Positions 14,920 to 23,554 are shown, counted from the first letter of the stretch. The stretch is 37,186 nt of DNA from DASTCC01 sp035711465 (GCA_035711465.1 DASTCC010000466.1:1-37186), one strand, 5' to 3'. Notes: generated by a model from the letters alone, not told the origin. Made by a program: numbers and translations.

Positions 14920-17580
14920 TCACTTCAGCAACGAGTTGAAGATCAGCCTGAACGTCCCGAAGGGCTGGCCGCGCCACTGCGGCCGGAAGCCGAACAGGAT
15001 GACGTGGCCGTTGCCGTGCTGGACGTCGAGCGCGGCCTTGCGGCCGTGCAGGTGCTTTTCGCCGAGCAGGTAGCCGGACAAGAGCGGCGATCCATCGGCG
15101 CCGTACTGCGCGAGTGTTGTGCCCTGGAAGCCGTCGAGCGTCTCGAACACCGGACCGCCGTCGAAGTAGACGGCGGCTTCGGCCGGCATGCCCGCGGTGA
15201 CGCGATGCGCGGGATCGGTGGCGACTTTCAGCAGCGATCCGTTCGCAAAGAACTCCGTTCGCGAGACGCCGCTGGTCGCGTTTCTCACCGGCAGCTTGAA
15301 CGAGTCGATGGCGAAGTTGCTGCAGCGGTTGAAGCAGACGAGCGTGCCGCCGCCGCGGATGAACGCGTCGAGCGCTTTCACGCGCGCGTCGTTGTCAGCG
15401 GCCGTGTTTGCAGGCGCACCGGCCGCGCCGCCACCGCCGCCGGCCGCGCCCGCGCCCCCTGGCCGCCCGCCGCGGCCGCCGCCCTCGAGCACGCCGCGCG
15501 CCTCGTCGCTGATGAGCAGCACGTCGATGCGGCTCGCAAGATTTCCTGCCTGCACCTCCGCGCCGCTGATGCGCGTGTACTCGAAGCCGTACTGCTCGAG
15601 CACCCATCGCGTCCAGCCGTGATCCATGCTCGTCGGCACGTCGTAGAAGCCGATGCGCGGCTTCGGCACAACCGTGCCCGACGAGGCCGTGCGCTCGGCG
15701 CGAAGCGCCAGATCGCGTACGAGCGCGTCCTGATCGCCGTTCGACATGCCGACGATGAGATAGCGCGCGCCTGAGGATCCGGTGGCCGGCACGAAGCGCA
15801 CTTCGCGTCCGGCTTTCCAGGCGCGGTTGAGCGCGCGGAAGGTGTTGTTCTGCGCCGGATCGAGCGCGAGCGCCGCGCCGTTGCCGGTGATGCGTCCCAC
15901 CGGCGGCACGATTGCCTTCGCTTCGGGCACGGCGTCGAAGCCGAGGCCCGGCACGCTGTCGAAGGGTGCCGCGTCGGCGACCGACTGGCTCTCGTACGGC
16001 TGCGGCGTGATGGCCGGCGCCGGCGACGGCGCCAGCGGATCGAGCGCGAGCTGGTTGATCGGATACTGCGCGGCGATCACGTTGACGCCCATCGCCAGCG
16101 GCAGCGTCCAACCCGCGGCGTCGTACGGCTGTTCGGGCGGACCGCCCGGGAACTCGCGCAGGTCCGGATACCTCTGCACTTCGAGCACTTCGCGTGCGAG
16201 CGCCGCGAATTCCTGATCGGCCGGGATCACCCACGTGCCCGGCGGGTAGCGAACGCCGTCGGCCGTGCTCTCCTCGCGGTAGCGATAGACGCGAACGCCG
16301 GCGAACGCGAGCCGGCGCAGCAGCTCGACGGCGGCAACCGGATCGCGCTGCTCGACAGGAATGACCCAGCCGTACGGACCGCCCTCCTTCCCGCGCGCGA
16401 TCTGGTCGCGTCCGGCACGGTAGCGGTTGAGCAGCACCGACTCGCGATACTTCGACGCGAACTCGAGGACCGACCACGACGCCGTGTGCATGTAGTCGAC
16501 CGCATCGCGAAGCCTCCACGGCCCCGGCTGCCACGGGCTCGAGTAAAGGCTGGTCGGCCGCAGATCGCGATAGGCCTGAGGGAAGCGGTCGATGGTCGAT
16601 TCGGTGGGCGCCGCGCCGTTCCCCTGCGTCTCCGTCCAGAACGCGGCGATGTTCTTGAACATCGGCAGGTAGTCGATGTAGCCGGGGTACCAGGCGTCGT
16701 AGCCGGTCCCCATGTGCGTCGCGCCGACCTGGCCGCGCTCTTCGAGGCCCATCGCGATCGCCATGCCGATCATGTTCACCTGCCGCGACATCAGGAACGG
16801 CGCGTGCGTCGCGATCGGCTCGGCGAAGGGCGGCAGCCAGATGCGCGTCGGGAACGGCGCCGACTGGTGATGCACGTAGATGATCTGCGGCTCCCACTGC
16901 CGCCACGCGTACTCCATCGCCCGCGACTCGATCATGTTGAGCATGTAGGCGTCGCGGTTGTTGTCGTGGCCGACGTACTCCTGATACAGCCGGGTCAGCC
17001 CGCCGCCGCGGCCGCCGCTGGCGGTGCGCTGCTCCAGGTTCTCCGCGACCATCTGATGGCCGTCCGGGTTGATCGTCGGCCACAGCATCAGCACGACGTC
17101 GTCGAGCACTTTCGCGACCTTCGGATCGGACGAATTCCTGAGGATGGTGTCGAGCAACAGCGGCACGTGCTGCGCGCCGGCGACTTCGGTGGAGTGCAGG
17201 CCGCCGTCGACGTGCACGAACGGCTTGCCTTCGCGGGCGAGCGCCGCGGCCTGCTCGTCGGTGAGGCCGGACGGATGCGCGAGCCGCCGCGCGATCTCCC
17301 GCAGCCGGTCGATGTTCTTGAGATTGGCCGCCGACGACACCAGCGCGAACGTGAAGCGGCGGCCGAGCGTCGTGCTGCCCGCGTCGACGACCTGCACCAT
17401 GTCGCTGACGGCGTCGACGCGCCGCAGATAGTCGTTGACCTGATCGGCGTTCGCGAGCCGGTTGTCGGTGCCGGGCTCGAAGCCGAACACCGAGGCCGGC
17501 GTCGGCAGCGCCTGCTGCGACGACAGCGTCGCGGTGGCGGTGAGCACGAGGACGAGCAGGAGTCGGAAGGGCGTTCGCAT
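14920..17580 (-). CDS. Large secreted M14-family metallopeptidase
   Basis: An 886-residue protein starting at ATG 17580, after the MerR stop and a GAGGA. The signal peptide is RLLLVLVLTATATLSSQQ. The M14 zinc site is seen as H129-x2-E132 in GGLHSTEV, with the third ligand in YVHHQS (H237 or H238). NPDG (171-174) and GHDNNRD (204-210) are substrate-binding landmarks. The following region and the C-terminal part (VPKPRIGFYDVPTSMDHGW, ending in HVILFGFRPQWRGQPFGTF) resemble the glutamine-amidotransferase-like domain often fused to these acidobacterial M14 proteins. A Gly-rich insert with GGGRGGRPGG lies near residue 720. Likely a periplasmic or extracellular carboxypeptidase. It is paralogous to the gene at 19719-22652. 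Confidence 0.88.
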   Translation of the reverse strand: MRTPFRLLLVLVLTATATLSSQQALPTPASVFGFEPGTDNRLANADQVNDYLRRVDAVSDMVQVVDAGSTTLGRRFTFALVSSAANLKNIDRLREIARRLAHPSGLTDEQAAALAREGKPFVHVDGGLHSTEVAGAQHVPLLLDTILRNSSDPKVAKVLDDVVLMLWPTINPDGHQMVAENLEQRTASGGRGGGLTRLYQEYVGHDNNRDAYMLNMIESRAMEYAWRQWEPQIIYVHHQSAPFPTRIWLPPFAEPIATHAPFLMSRQVNMIGMAIAMGLEERGQVGATHMGTGYDAWYPGYIDYLPMFKNIAAFWTETQGNGAAPTESTIDRFPQAYRDLRPTSLYSSPWQPGPWRLRDAVDYMHTASWSVLEFASKYRESVLLNRYRAGRDQIARGKEGGPYGWVIPVEQRDPVAAVELLRRLAFAGVRVYRYREESTADGVRYPPGTWVIPADQEFAALAREVLEVQRYPDLREFPGGPPEQPYDAAGWTLPLAMGVNVIAAQYPINQLALDPLAPSPAPAITPQPYESQSVADAAPFDSVPGLGFDAVPEAKAIVPPVGRITGNGAALALDPAQNNTFRALNRAWKAGREVRFVPATGSSGARYLIVGMSNGDQDALVRDLALRAERTASSGTVVPKPRIGFYDVPTSMDHGWTRWVLEQYGFEYTRISGAEVQAGNLASRIDVLLISDEARGVLEGGGRGGRPGGAGAAGGGGGAAGAPANTAADNDARVKALDAFIRGGGTLVCFNRCSNFAIDSFKLPVRNATSGVSRTEFFANGSLLKVATDPAHRVTAGMPAEAAVYFDGGPVFETLDGFQGTTLAQYGADGSPLLSGYLLGEKHLHGRKAALDVQHGNGHVILFGFRPQWRGQPFGTFRLIFNSLLK

Positions 17581-17588
17581 GGTGGTCC

Positions 17589-18074
17589 TCAGGAGCGAGC
17601 TTTCACGGGAACAGGCTTCGCGCGGCGCTTCCGCCGCGACTTGGCGCGGCCGTTGACGGTCCGCAGCGGCAGCCCGTCGCCGGTGACGAGCGGCTGCATC
17701 GGATCGACGAGCAGATCGAAGATGTGTCCCTGGCGCGTGCGCAGAAACAGGCCGCGGCCGTCGGTGAGCAGCCGCATCTCGCCGTTGTCGTCGAGCGTCT
17801 CGGACAGCCGGCGACGGAAGTAGTCGCGCAACGTCTCCATCAGCTGACGGAGCACCGCCGGCGGGAATCCCATTCGTCGCAGCTCCGCCAGCGCCAGGAG
17901 CTCGAGCAGATCGACCGGCGTATACCGCCGCTCCGTGAACCCTCCAGACGTCGTCCGCCGCGGCGCGATCGAGGGCAGGAAGGTCTGCGACGCGTCCCAC
18001 CCCTGGAGCTGACGCGCCGTGAGGCCGGTGAGGGCCGCCACTTCCCGGGCCGAGTAGGACGTCTTCAGCCGCAC
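17589..18074 (-). CDS. MerR-like transcriptional regulator
   Basis: A 161-residue protein. The N terminus YSAREVAALTGLTARQLQGW is a MerR-type helix-turn-helix, followed by RRYTPVDLLELLALAELRRMGF. The middle (PAVLRQLMETLRDYFRRRL) could be a dimerisation helix. The C terminus is strongly basic (SRRKRRAKPVPVKARS). The start is GTG 18074. An AGTGT-TCC-ACACT dyad (18083-18095) lies 8 bases upstream and might be an operator (low confidence). It overlaps the leader of the downstream M14 gene, which begins 8 bases after its stop, so a regulatory link to that peptidase is likely. It lacks an obvious metal-binding or drug-binding domain. Confidence 0.8.
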   Translation of the reverse strand: MRLKTSYSAREVAALTGLTARQLQGWDASQTFLPSIAPRRTTSGGFTERRYTPVDLLELLALAELRRMGFPPAVLRQLMETLRDYFRRRLSETLDDNGEMRLLTDGRGLFLRTRQGHIFDLLVDPMQPLVTGDGLPLRTVNGRAKSRRKRRAKPVPVKARS

Positions 18075-18139
18075 GCGCGCCTAGTGTTCCACACTCCGAT
18101 ATGAGCCGTCACCGACTTGGGATGCGCCGCATGCGCCGG

Positions 18140-18433
18140 CTATGCGACCCCGAAATGCGATGCGACCGCGTTCGCCTGCTTGACGCCGGCGATGTCCTTC
18201 TCCGTGACGCCGCCCTCGCTGTGCGTCGACCATGTCACGGTCACGCGCTTGTAGCTCACGAGCAGGTCCGGATGATGATCGGCCGCTTCCGCATCGAAGG
18301 CGAGGCGAGTGACGAACGCGACCGCATCGGGGAATCCCGCGAACGTGAACTTGCGCACCAGCGCGTTCTTCTCGTACGACCAGCCGGGGAGTTCAGACAG
18401 CCGCGCGTTGATCTCGTTGTCGTTGAGCTTCAT
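18140..18433 (-). CDS. phhB: 4a-hydroxytetrahydrobiopterin dehydratase (PhhB/DCoH family)
   Basis: A 97-residue protein with the family's AADHHPDLLVSYKRVTVTW core. H53, H54 and P55 form the catalytic motif. GWSYEKNALVRKFTFAGF and GGVTEKDIAGVKQANAV complete the fold. It dehydrates 4a-carbinolamine tetrahydropterin, recycling the pterin cofactor of aromatic amino acid hydroxylases in the cytoplasm. No phenylalanine hydroxylase gene is nearby, so another pterin-linked role is possible. The start is set at ATG 18433. The longer in-frame version from 18505 would encode repeat-derived sequence. A CATAAT box ends 6 bases before this ATG. Confidence 0.93.
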   Translation of the reverse strand: MKLNDNEINARLSELPGWSYEKNALVRKFTFAGFPDAVAFVTRLAFDAEAADHHPDLLVSYKRVTVTWSTHSEGGVTEKDIAGVKQANAVASHFGVA

Positions 18434-18439
18434 GGGGGA

Positions 18440-18445
18440 ATTATG
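18440..18445 (-). promoter_or_regulatory. -10 box (CATAAT) abutting phhB
   Basis: On the minus strand CATAAT occupies 18445-18440, leaving six bases (TCCCCC) before the ATG at 18433. The transcript would begin at the start codon. No -35 box is visible in the adjoining repeats. Confidence 0.5.
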
Positions 18446-18540
18446 AAGGCTTGGAGGCTTTGCGGCTTGGAGGCTTGGGGTTCTCCACTGATCCGACACC
18501 TTCAAGCCTCTAACAAGCCTTCAAGCCCCAAGCCTCAACA
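18446..18540. repeat. AGGCTTGG / CCAAGCCT repeat cluster with inverted halves
   Basis: The left half contains four GGCTT-type units and the right half four AAGCC-type units in opposite orientation, so the halves can fold back. For example, GAGGCTTGGGG near 18470-18480 matches CCCCAAGCCTC near 18526-18536. The right half also encodes the last residues and stop codon of thiO (LLRLGA, stop 18521-18523), so the element has invaded or formed the gene end. It may serve as a terminator-like structure between thiO and phhB. Confidence 0.7.
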
Positions 18541-19582
18541 AGTACGCGCTGACGATCTGCGCCGTAAGCGGCGCGAGCAGGATGCCATTGCGGTAGTGGC
18601 CGGTGGCGAGGACGACATTCGGCATCGACGGCATGGGACCGATGATCGGCAGACCATCCGGCGACGCCGGCCGAAGGCCGACCCGTACCGCTTCGATCGA
18701 GGCGCGGGCCGAGGACGGCAGCAGCGCGCTCGCCGCGTCGAGCAGCTGGCGCATGCCGTCCACGGTCGATCGCTCGTCGAAGCCGACGTCCTCGACGGTT
18801 GCGCCGACCAGCAGCGATCCATCGCTCCACGGCACGATGTAGCAGTCCGGCCCCCAGATCACGCGGCGCGGAAGGTCGGCGCCGTTCCACCGCAGGTGCA
18901 GAAGCTGTCCGCGAATCGGACGCACGGCGGGAAGACTGGCACCACGAATCTTCAGCCGGTTCGACCAGCTCCCAGCGGCGATCACCATCGCATCCGCGGT
19001 CCACGATCGCTCGCCGGCGCTGATGCGGACGCGATCGGACTCGACGATGACGTCGGCCGCTTCGACCGGCGACTCGAACGTCGCGCCGCCGAAGCGTGCG
19101 CTGTGCATCAGGGCGTGGACGAGCGAGCGCACGCCGACGAAGCCGTGCGATCGGATGATCAGGCCGCCTCGAGACGACGCCGAGACAGCGGGCTCGAGTG
19201 CGCCGATCTCGCGCGAATCGAGCCACGTGGCGTCGACGCCGGCCTCACGCAGCCACGCTGACTCGGCCTGCAGCGTCGCCGCGTGCGCCTCGTCGAGCGC
19301 CACCTGCAGCGTCCCCGTGCGCGCGTACTCGATCGCACGGCCGCTCCGCTCGGCGGCGCCGGCGACGAACGCGTCGTAGAGCGAGAGGCTTCTCACGCCC
19401 AGGTCGAGGAGCGGCGAGTGCGGTTCGGCTTCGGCATACGGCGCGAGGATGCCGGCCGAGGCTTGCGACGCGCCCAGCCCCGGCGATCGCATGTCGAGCA
19501 CCGTCACGTCCGCGCCGCCGAGCGTCAGCGCGTCGGCGACGGCGGTGCCGATGATGCCGGCGCCGACTATGACGATGGTCAC
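18521..19582 (-). CDS. thiO: Glycine oxidase ThiO-like FAD enzyme
   Basis: A 353-residue DAO-family flavoprotein. IVIVGAGIIGTAVADALTLGG is the FAD-binding motif, and ASQASAGILAPYAE is the ThiO-specific loop. The C terminus has VGLRPASPDGLPIIGP and ATGHYRNGILLAP, both typical of glycine oxidase. ThiO oxidises glycine to iminoglycine for assembly of the thiazole ring of thiamine. No other thi genes are in the window. The start is GTG 19582; the codon lies in the first unit of a 10-bp tandem repeat. The last residues are encoded by the AAGCC repeat. Sarcosine or another amine is an alternative substrate. Confidence 0.88.
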   Translation of the reverse strand: MTIVIVGAGIIGTAVADALTLGGADVTVLDMRSPGLGASQASAGILAPYAEAEPHSPLLDLGVRSLSLYDAFVAGAAERSGRAIEYARTGTLQVALDEAHAATLQAESAWLREAGVDATWLDSREIGALEPAVSASSRGGLIIRSHGFVGVRSLVHALMHSARFGGATFESPVEAADVIVESDRVRISAGERSWTADAMVIAAGSWSNRLKIRGASLPAVRPIRGQLLHLRWNGADLPRRVIWGPDCYIVPWSDGSLLVGATVEDVGFDERSTVDGMRQLLDAASALLPSSARASIEAVRVGLRPASPDGLPIIGPMPSMPNVVLATGHYRNGILLAPLTAQIVSAYLLRLGA

Positions 19583-19683
19583 GACGGGTCACGCCAGGTC
19601 ACGGCAGGTGACGGCAGGTCACGACGGGTGGCAGCGGGTCACGGCGGTGACGACGGGTGACGGCGGTGACGACGGGCGACGAG
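19577..19683. repeat. About eleven 9-10 bp tandem units (GGTCACGRCR / GGTGACGRCG)
   Basis: The units begin at 19577, 19587, 19597, 19607, 19617, 19627, 19637, 19646, 19656, 19665 and 19675. They vary between GGTCAC and GGTGAC and are 9 or 10 bases long. The first unit contains the thiO start codon (CAC at 19580-19582, i.e. GTG). The array fills most of the gap between the second M14 gene and thiO. It has no spacers and so is a minisatellite, not a CRISPR. Confidence 0.85.
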
Positions 19684-19712
19684 ACCGCAGTGACCGTCAC
19701 CCGTCGTCACCG
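19645..19712 (-). terminator. Long hairpin after the second M14 gene
   Basis: Bases 19645-19663 are the exact reverse complement of 19694-19712 (19-bp stem, 30-base loop). It starts 7 bases after the M14 stop at 19719 on the minus strand. No T-tract follows, so it may be a factor-dependent terminator or RNA-stabilising structure rather than a classic intrinsic terminator. Its left arm is part of the tandem array. Confidence 0.5.
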
Positions 19713-19718
19713 ACCAGA

Positions 19719-22652
19719 CTATCTTCCCGCTCCGAGGTCATTCCAGTTGAGCATCGCATTGAACCAGAGGAAGTAGTTGCCGTGTGGTTCGTTCCGCCAG
19801 AACGGGCGATGCGCGAACAGGACGACGTGGCCCTTGCCGATCGGCGCGTCGACGAGCGCGACGTTGCCGGTCAGGTTCTCGCCGCCGACGAGCAGACCCG
19901 ACAGCAGCAGGTCGTTGGGGTCCGTCGGATACGAGAGCAGCACTCGAGGCACCATGGGATCCGACGACGTGATTGGGGCGCCACCGCGTCCGCGTCCGCC
20001 GCCAGGGGCGCCGCCGCGTCCGCCGGCGCCGAAGGGTGCGCCGCCGCGACCGCCGCGGCCCGTGGCGCTGACCGTGCCCGGAGGCGCGGGCGCGGCGCCG
20101 CCTTCGAGGGTCGCGAGCTGCGCCGGCGCCGCCATCGGCTGCAGGTTGCCGCCGCCGACGCCGGGCGGAAGCGCACCGCGTCCACCGCCGCCGCCGCGTC
20201 CGCCGCCGCCGACGGCGAAGATCGGACCGTTCTTGAGCAGCACGGCGAGCGCGTTCTGGTCGTAGCCGTACAGGATCGGACTCGTCTTGTCGCCGAGGAT
20301 CGTCTTGATGACCGAGCCGGGCACGTAGAGCCCTTCGGTCTGGGCGATGCGCACCCCGGGCGCGAGGCTGTTCTCGACGAAGGTCTGGCCGATCGGTCCT
20401 TCCGTGATCAGCACGCCGCCCTCTTCGACGAAGCGCTGCAGCTCACGCAGGCCGTCGCGGCCGAGGCTGCCGCGGCGATCGTCGGTCTGATCGGGCGCGG
20501 TCGCGATCGTCGGCGTCGCCGCGGTCGGACGATACGGAAGCGGCGTGCCGCCAGTCGGCATTCCGCCGCCGTCGATCTGCACCGGGCCGTTCGGGTACAG
20601 GATCACGTCGTACTGCGCGCGCAGGTTGCCCTTCCGGACTTCGTTGTCGCCGAAGTACTTGTAGGGAATCTTGTACATGTCCAGGCCCATGCGGACCCAG
20701 CCTTCGTCCTGCGTGTTCTGCCACGAGTGGATGTAGCCGATGCGCGGGATGTCGAGCTCGTGCATCGCCACCTGCGGCAGCGCATCGGTGGCGACCGCCT
20801 GCAGGCCGAGCGAACGAATCTGCGGCTCGAGCGCGGCGCGATTCGCGTTCGGGATGACGAACGCCCCGGCCGTGAACTTGCGGCCGCCGACCTCGAAGGG
20901 CGCCTCGGCCGCGGACATCTTCACCGTCGGGTTGGTCCATCGGAACGTCGCCAGCGCGTTGTCGGTGGTGTGGTCGATGACAATCGTGCTGCCGGTGCCG
21001 GCGATCGCGCCTTCGTACTTCGCGGCCGAAGTCATCACCGCCATCGGCTGATCCAGGATCGTCTTGTCGTCGATGCGGTGCACCTTGATGTTGTGGAGCA
21101 GCGGGATCGACCAGCCGGTGTCGTCGTAGGGCCGCGGGTTCTCCGCCGGATACCACTGCAGCCCCATGTACATCTCGATGATGCTGCGGTACGGCTGATC
21201 CATCCGCGCCACGTAGTCGCCGGCGTTCACCTGCACGTCGCCGACCTTGAACGATGACGACGCGACGCTGATCTCGGCACCTTCGCGGCGGATGATGTTG
21301 ACGAGGTCGGCGATGTCGGCGCGTTTGCGCTGGTTCGCCGGAATCACGTAGGCATGCGGCGCCTGCGTCTTCCCGAGCTGCACCTGGTTCTTCATTTTCA
21401 GGTAGTAGTTCTCGAGGAACGCTTCGCGATTGCGCGCCATGTAGTTGAGCGAGATCATCACGCCCGACTGCTGCATGTTGATGTTCGAACGCAGGTTCCA
21501 CTGCACGTCGCCGAGGTTCGGATTCGGCCGGTACCACTCGCGGCTCTGCGCCGGCGGCGTCGAGACGTTGCCGCCGCCGCTCTGCGTCTCGTAGAAGCGG
21601 CCGATGGCGTTGTGCGACACGCCGATCCAGAACATGTAGTTCGGCACCCAGCCGTCGTAGTAGTTGTAGGTCCACACGCCGGGCACGCCGCGCTTGGTCA
21701 GCTCCATGATCTCGTTCTGCGCGAGCTGCCACCACTCGCCCACCTGGATCGGATCGACGATCGGGTTGTACGGCCCGGTGCCGGTCGAGGCGTAGAGCAG
21801 GTTCACCGACTCGTGCAGGTCGTGGAGCACCTGCGGGTGCAAATCGAGGAACGCGGCGAGCACGTTCTGCGAGAGCTTCAGCCCTTTGCCGATGCCGTCG
21901 CGGTTGTTGTCGTGGGCGACGTACTTGCCCCAGTAGACCATCGACGGCGGGGTCTGGTTGGCGCGCTGCGCGCGCTGCTGATCGACCTGGCGATCGCGGC
22001 CGTCGACCTCGGTCGTCGGCGTGAACACGAAGATGACGTTGTTGCGGATCTGCTGCACGAACGGCGACTCGGAGATCGCCAGGCGGTAGCCGAGCTCCAT
22101 CAGCATCTCGGGGCTGCCCACTTCGGTGGAGTGGATGGCGCCGGTCGCCCAGTAGATTGGCTTCGCGGTCTGGATCAGCTGCCGCGCCTGCGTTTCGGTC
22201 AGCGACCGTGGATCGGTCAGTTGCGCGGTCATCTGCTTGAACTTGGCCAGGTTCTGGATCGTCGCCTCGTCGGATACCGCGCACGCCCGCGTGTCGCGAC
22301 CCTCTTCGGTCTGGCCGATCGACCAGCAGCTCACGCGCGGCGAGGCCTTGTCGAGGGCGTCGAGATACGCGTAGATGTCCTTGCTGTAAGTGATGTTGCC
22401 GTTCTCGCCCGGGATGTAGCCGAGGAACTTCAGCGGCGACGGCACGTTCGGATCCGCCGGCAGCGGCATGTGGTTGACGAGGTCGATCTCGATGCGGTTG
22501 TCGGGCGTGAGCTCGAGGATCTTCTTCGTGTACTCCTCGTCCATCCGCTGCGCGGGGCGCGCCGCCTGGCGTGCCGACACACTCGTCGCGCCGAACGCGA
22601 CCGCCGCGAGGCCGCCGACGATCAGCGCTCGCCGCAGGAACCTGCTGGCCAT
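19719..22652 (-). CDS. Very large secreted M14-family metallopeptidase with Gly/Arg-rich inserts
   Basis: A 977-residue protein starting at ATG 22652, with GGAGG five bases upstream; an in-frame GTG at 22664 overlaps that Shine-Dalgarno sequence. The signal peptide is RRALIVGGLAAVAFGAT, cut near SARQA. The zinc site is H174-x2-E177 in GAIHSTEVGSPE, with a later His in LHDLHESVNL. HDNNRD is present as in the other M14 protein. Around residues 780-880 lie two low-complexity stretches of RGG type, separated by about 40 residues. The C terminus (HVVLFAHRPFWRNEPHGNY) matches the paralogue's amidotransferase-like end. Predicted to be periplasmic or secreted; the peptide substrate is unknown. Confidence 0.88.
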   Translation of the reverse strand: MASRFLRRALIVGGLAAVAFGATSVSARQAARPAQRMDEEYTKKILELTPDNRIEIDLVNHMPLPADPNVPSPLKFLGYIPGENGNITYSKDIYAYLDALDKASPRVSCWSIGQTEEGRDTRACAVSDEATIQNLAKFKQMTAQLTDPRSLTETQARQLIQTAKPIYWATGAIHSTEVGSPEMLMELGYRLAISESPFVQQIRNNVIFVFTPTTEVDGRDRQVDQQRAQRANQTPPSMVYWGKYVAHDNNRDGIGKGLKLSQNVLAAFLDLHPQVLHDLHESVNLLYASTGTGPYNPIVDPIQVGEWWQLAQNEIMELTKRGVPGVWTYNYYDGWVPNYMFWIGVSHNAIGRFYETQSGGGNVSTPPAQSREWYRPNPNLGDVQWNLRSNINMQQSGVMISLNYMARNREAFLENYYLKMKNQVQLGKTQAPHAYVIPANQRKRADIADLVNIIRREGAEISVASSSFKVGDVQVNAGDYVARMDQPYRSIIEMYMGLQWYPAENPRPYDDTGWSIPLLHNIKVHRIDDKTILDQPMAVMTSAAKYEGAIAGTGSTIVIDHTTDNALATFRWTNPTVKMSAAEAPFEVGGRKFTAGAFVIPNANRAALEPQIRSLGLQAVATDALPQVAMHELDIPRIGYIHSWQNTQDEGWVRMGLDMYKIPYKYFGDNEVRKGNLRAQYDVILYPNGPVQIDGGGMPTGGTPLPYRPTAATPTIATAPDQTDDRRGSLGRDGLRELQRFVEEGGVLITEGPIGQTFVENSLAPGVRIAQTEGLYVPGSVIKTILGDKTSPILYGYDQNALAVLLKNGPIFAVGGGGRGGGGGRGALPPGVGGGNLQPMAAPAQLATLEGGAAPAPPGTVSATGRGGRGGAPFGAGGRGGAPGGGRGRGGAPITSSDPMVPRVLLSYPTDPNDLLLSGLLVGGENLTGNVALVDAPIGKGHVVLFAHRPFWRNEPHGNYFLWFNAMLNWNDLGAGR

Positions 22653-22731
22653 GATTGCCTCCACCTCAAACGCCTGGATTCATGAACTCGAGCGCGCGCG
22701 TCCGGGCGACGCGCGACACGGTAGGACCGCC

Positions 22732-22740
22732 GTTATAGCA
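22732..22740 (-). promoter_or_regulatory. Extended -10 (TGCTATAAC) for the M14 gene
   Basis: On the minus strand TGC then TATAAC runs 22740-22732, about 80 bases before ATG 22652. The leader contains a GC-rich inverted repeat (CGCGCG arms around 22690-22715) and a GGAGG site. This gene therefore has a real leader, unlike many others in the window. Confidence 0.5.
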
Positions 22741-22794
22741 CACTCCCCCGGCCGGCCAGGACCCCGATCGGTCGGCGCGGGTGCGAGGGACGGG

Positions 22795-22800
22795 TATAAC
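22795..22800 (+). promoter_or_regulatory. -10 box (TATAAC) for the TPR gene
   Basis: TATAAC ends 16 bases before ATG 22817. There is no Shine-Dalgarno sequence between them and no clear -35 box. Confidence 0.4.
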
Positions 22801-22816
22801 ATCGCTCTCCGCGCCT

Positions 22817-23554
22817 ATGTGGCTGGGCCAGCTCTTCTACCCGTGGGGTTTCATCCTGCAGGCATTGGCGCTGATTCACTTCTTCCGCCGGCGCCCGGAC
22901 GGCTACTGGTTCTTCATCATCTTCTTCTTCGGCGCGCTCGGCGCCATCATCTACTTCTTCGCAGAAGTCCTGCCCGATGCCGGCCTGCTCCGCGACTCGT
23001 TCCATCGCGCCGGCCGCAAGCGCCGGCTCGCGCAGCTCGATGCCATCGTCAAGGAGAACGCGGCCATCGGCAACGTCGAGGAGCTCGCCGACCTCTGTCT
23101 CGAACAGGGCGAGTACGCGCGCGCGCGTGAGCTCTACGATCGCGTGCTGGCCTCGCCGCACGTCAGCTCACTCGATCCGTACTACCGGCGCGGCGTCGCC
23201 GCGCTCGAGCTTGGCGACGCCGCGGCCGCCGCCGACGACATCGCCCACGTCGTCGCCGAGGAACCGAAGTACGACTTCGGTCGCGCCATTGGCCTGCTCG
23301 CACACGCCTACGCGCAGTCGGGCCAGGTGGAGAAAGCCGACGCGAGCTTCAAGCGCGCGACCGATGTGTCGACGCTGTCGGAGACCTACTACAACTACGC
23401 CCAGTTCCTCGCCAGCCAGAATCGAAACGACGAAGCGCAGCAGTGGCTCCAGCGCATCCTCGACAACAAAGCGACGATGCCGCGCTTCGCGCGTCGGCGG
23501 GACCGCCCGTGGTTCAGGAGAGCCGCTGCGCTGAAAAAGAGGATCGGGGGCTGA
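22817..23554 (+). CDS. Membrane-anchored tetratricopeptide-repeat protein
   Basis: A 245-residue protein. Two N-terminal hydrophobic segments (LFYPWGFILQALALIHFF and FFIIFFFGALGAIIYFFAEV) form a hairpin anchor like the phospholipase D N-terminal (PLDc_N) type. The cytoplasmic remainder has TPR-like helical pairs: ELADLCLEQGEYARARELYD, YYRRGVAALELGDAAAAADD, GLLAHAYAQSGQVEKADASF and YYNYAQFLASQNRNDEAQQW. TPR arrays mediate protein contacts; the partner is unknown. The ATG at 22817 is chosen over an in-frame GTG at 22781, which precedes the predicted promoter. It is convergent with the next gene. Confidence 0.8.
   Translation: MWLGQLFYPWGFILQALALIHFFRRRPDGYWFFIIFFFGALGAIIYFFAEVLPDAGLLRDSFHRAGRKRRLAQLDAIVKENAAIGNVEELADLCLEQGEYARARELYDRVLASPHVSSLDPYYRRGVAALELGDAAAAADDIAHVVAEEPKYDFGRAIGLLAHAYAQSGQVEKADASFKRATDVSTLSETYYNYAQFLASQNRNDEAQQWLQRILDNKATMPRFARRRDRPWFRRAAALKKRIGG

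Noticed and set aside
17581..18000. 140-residue N-terminal extension of the first M14 peptidase
   Set aside because: It overlaps the MerR gene in another phase and lacks a signal peptide, which is present at 17580.
18083..18095. AGTGT-TCC-ACACT dyad as a MerR operator
   Set aside because: Arms are only five bases and no matching promoter spacing is seen; mentioned under the gene but not listed as a site.
19577..19683. CRISPR-like tandem array
   Set aside because: Units are 9-10 bp with no spacers and no cas genes; it is a minisatellite.
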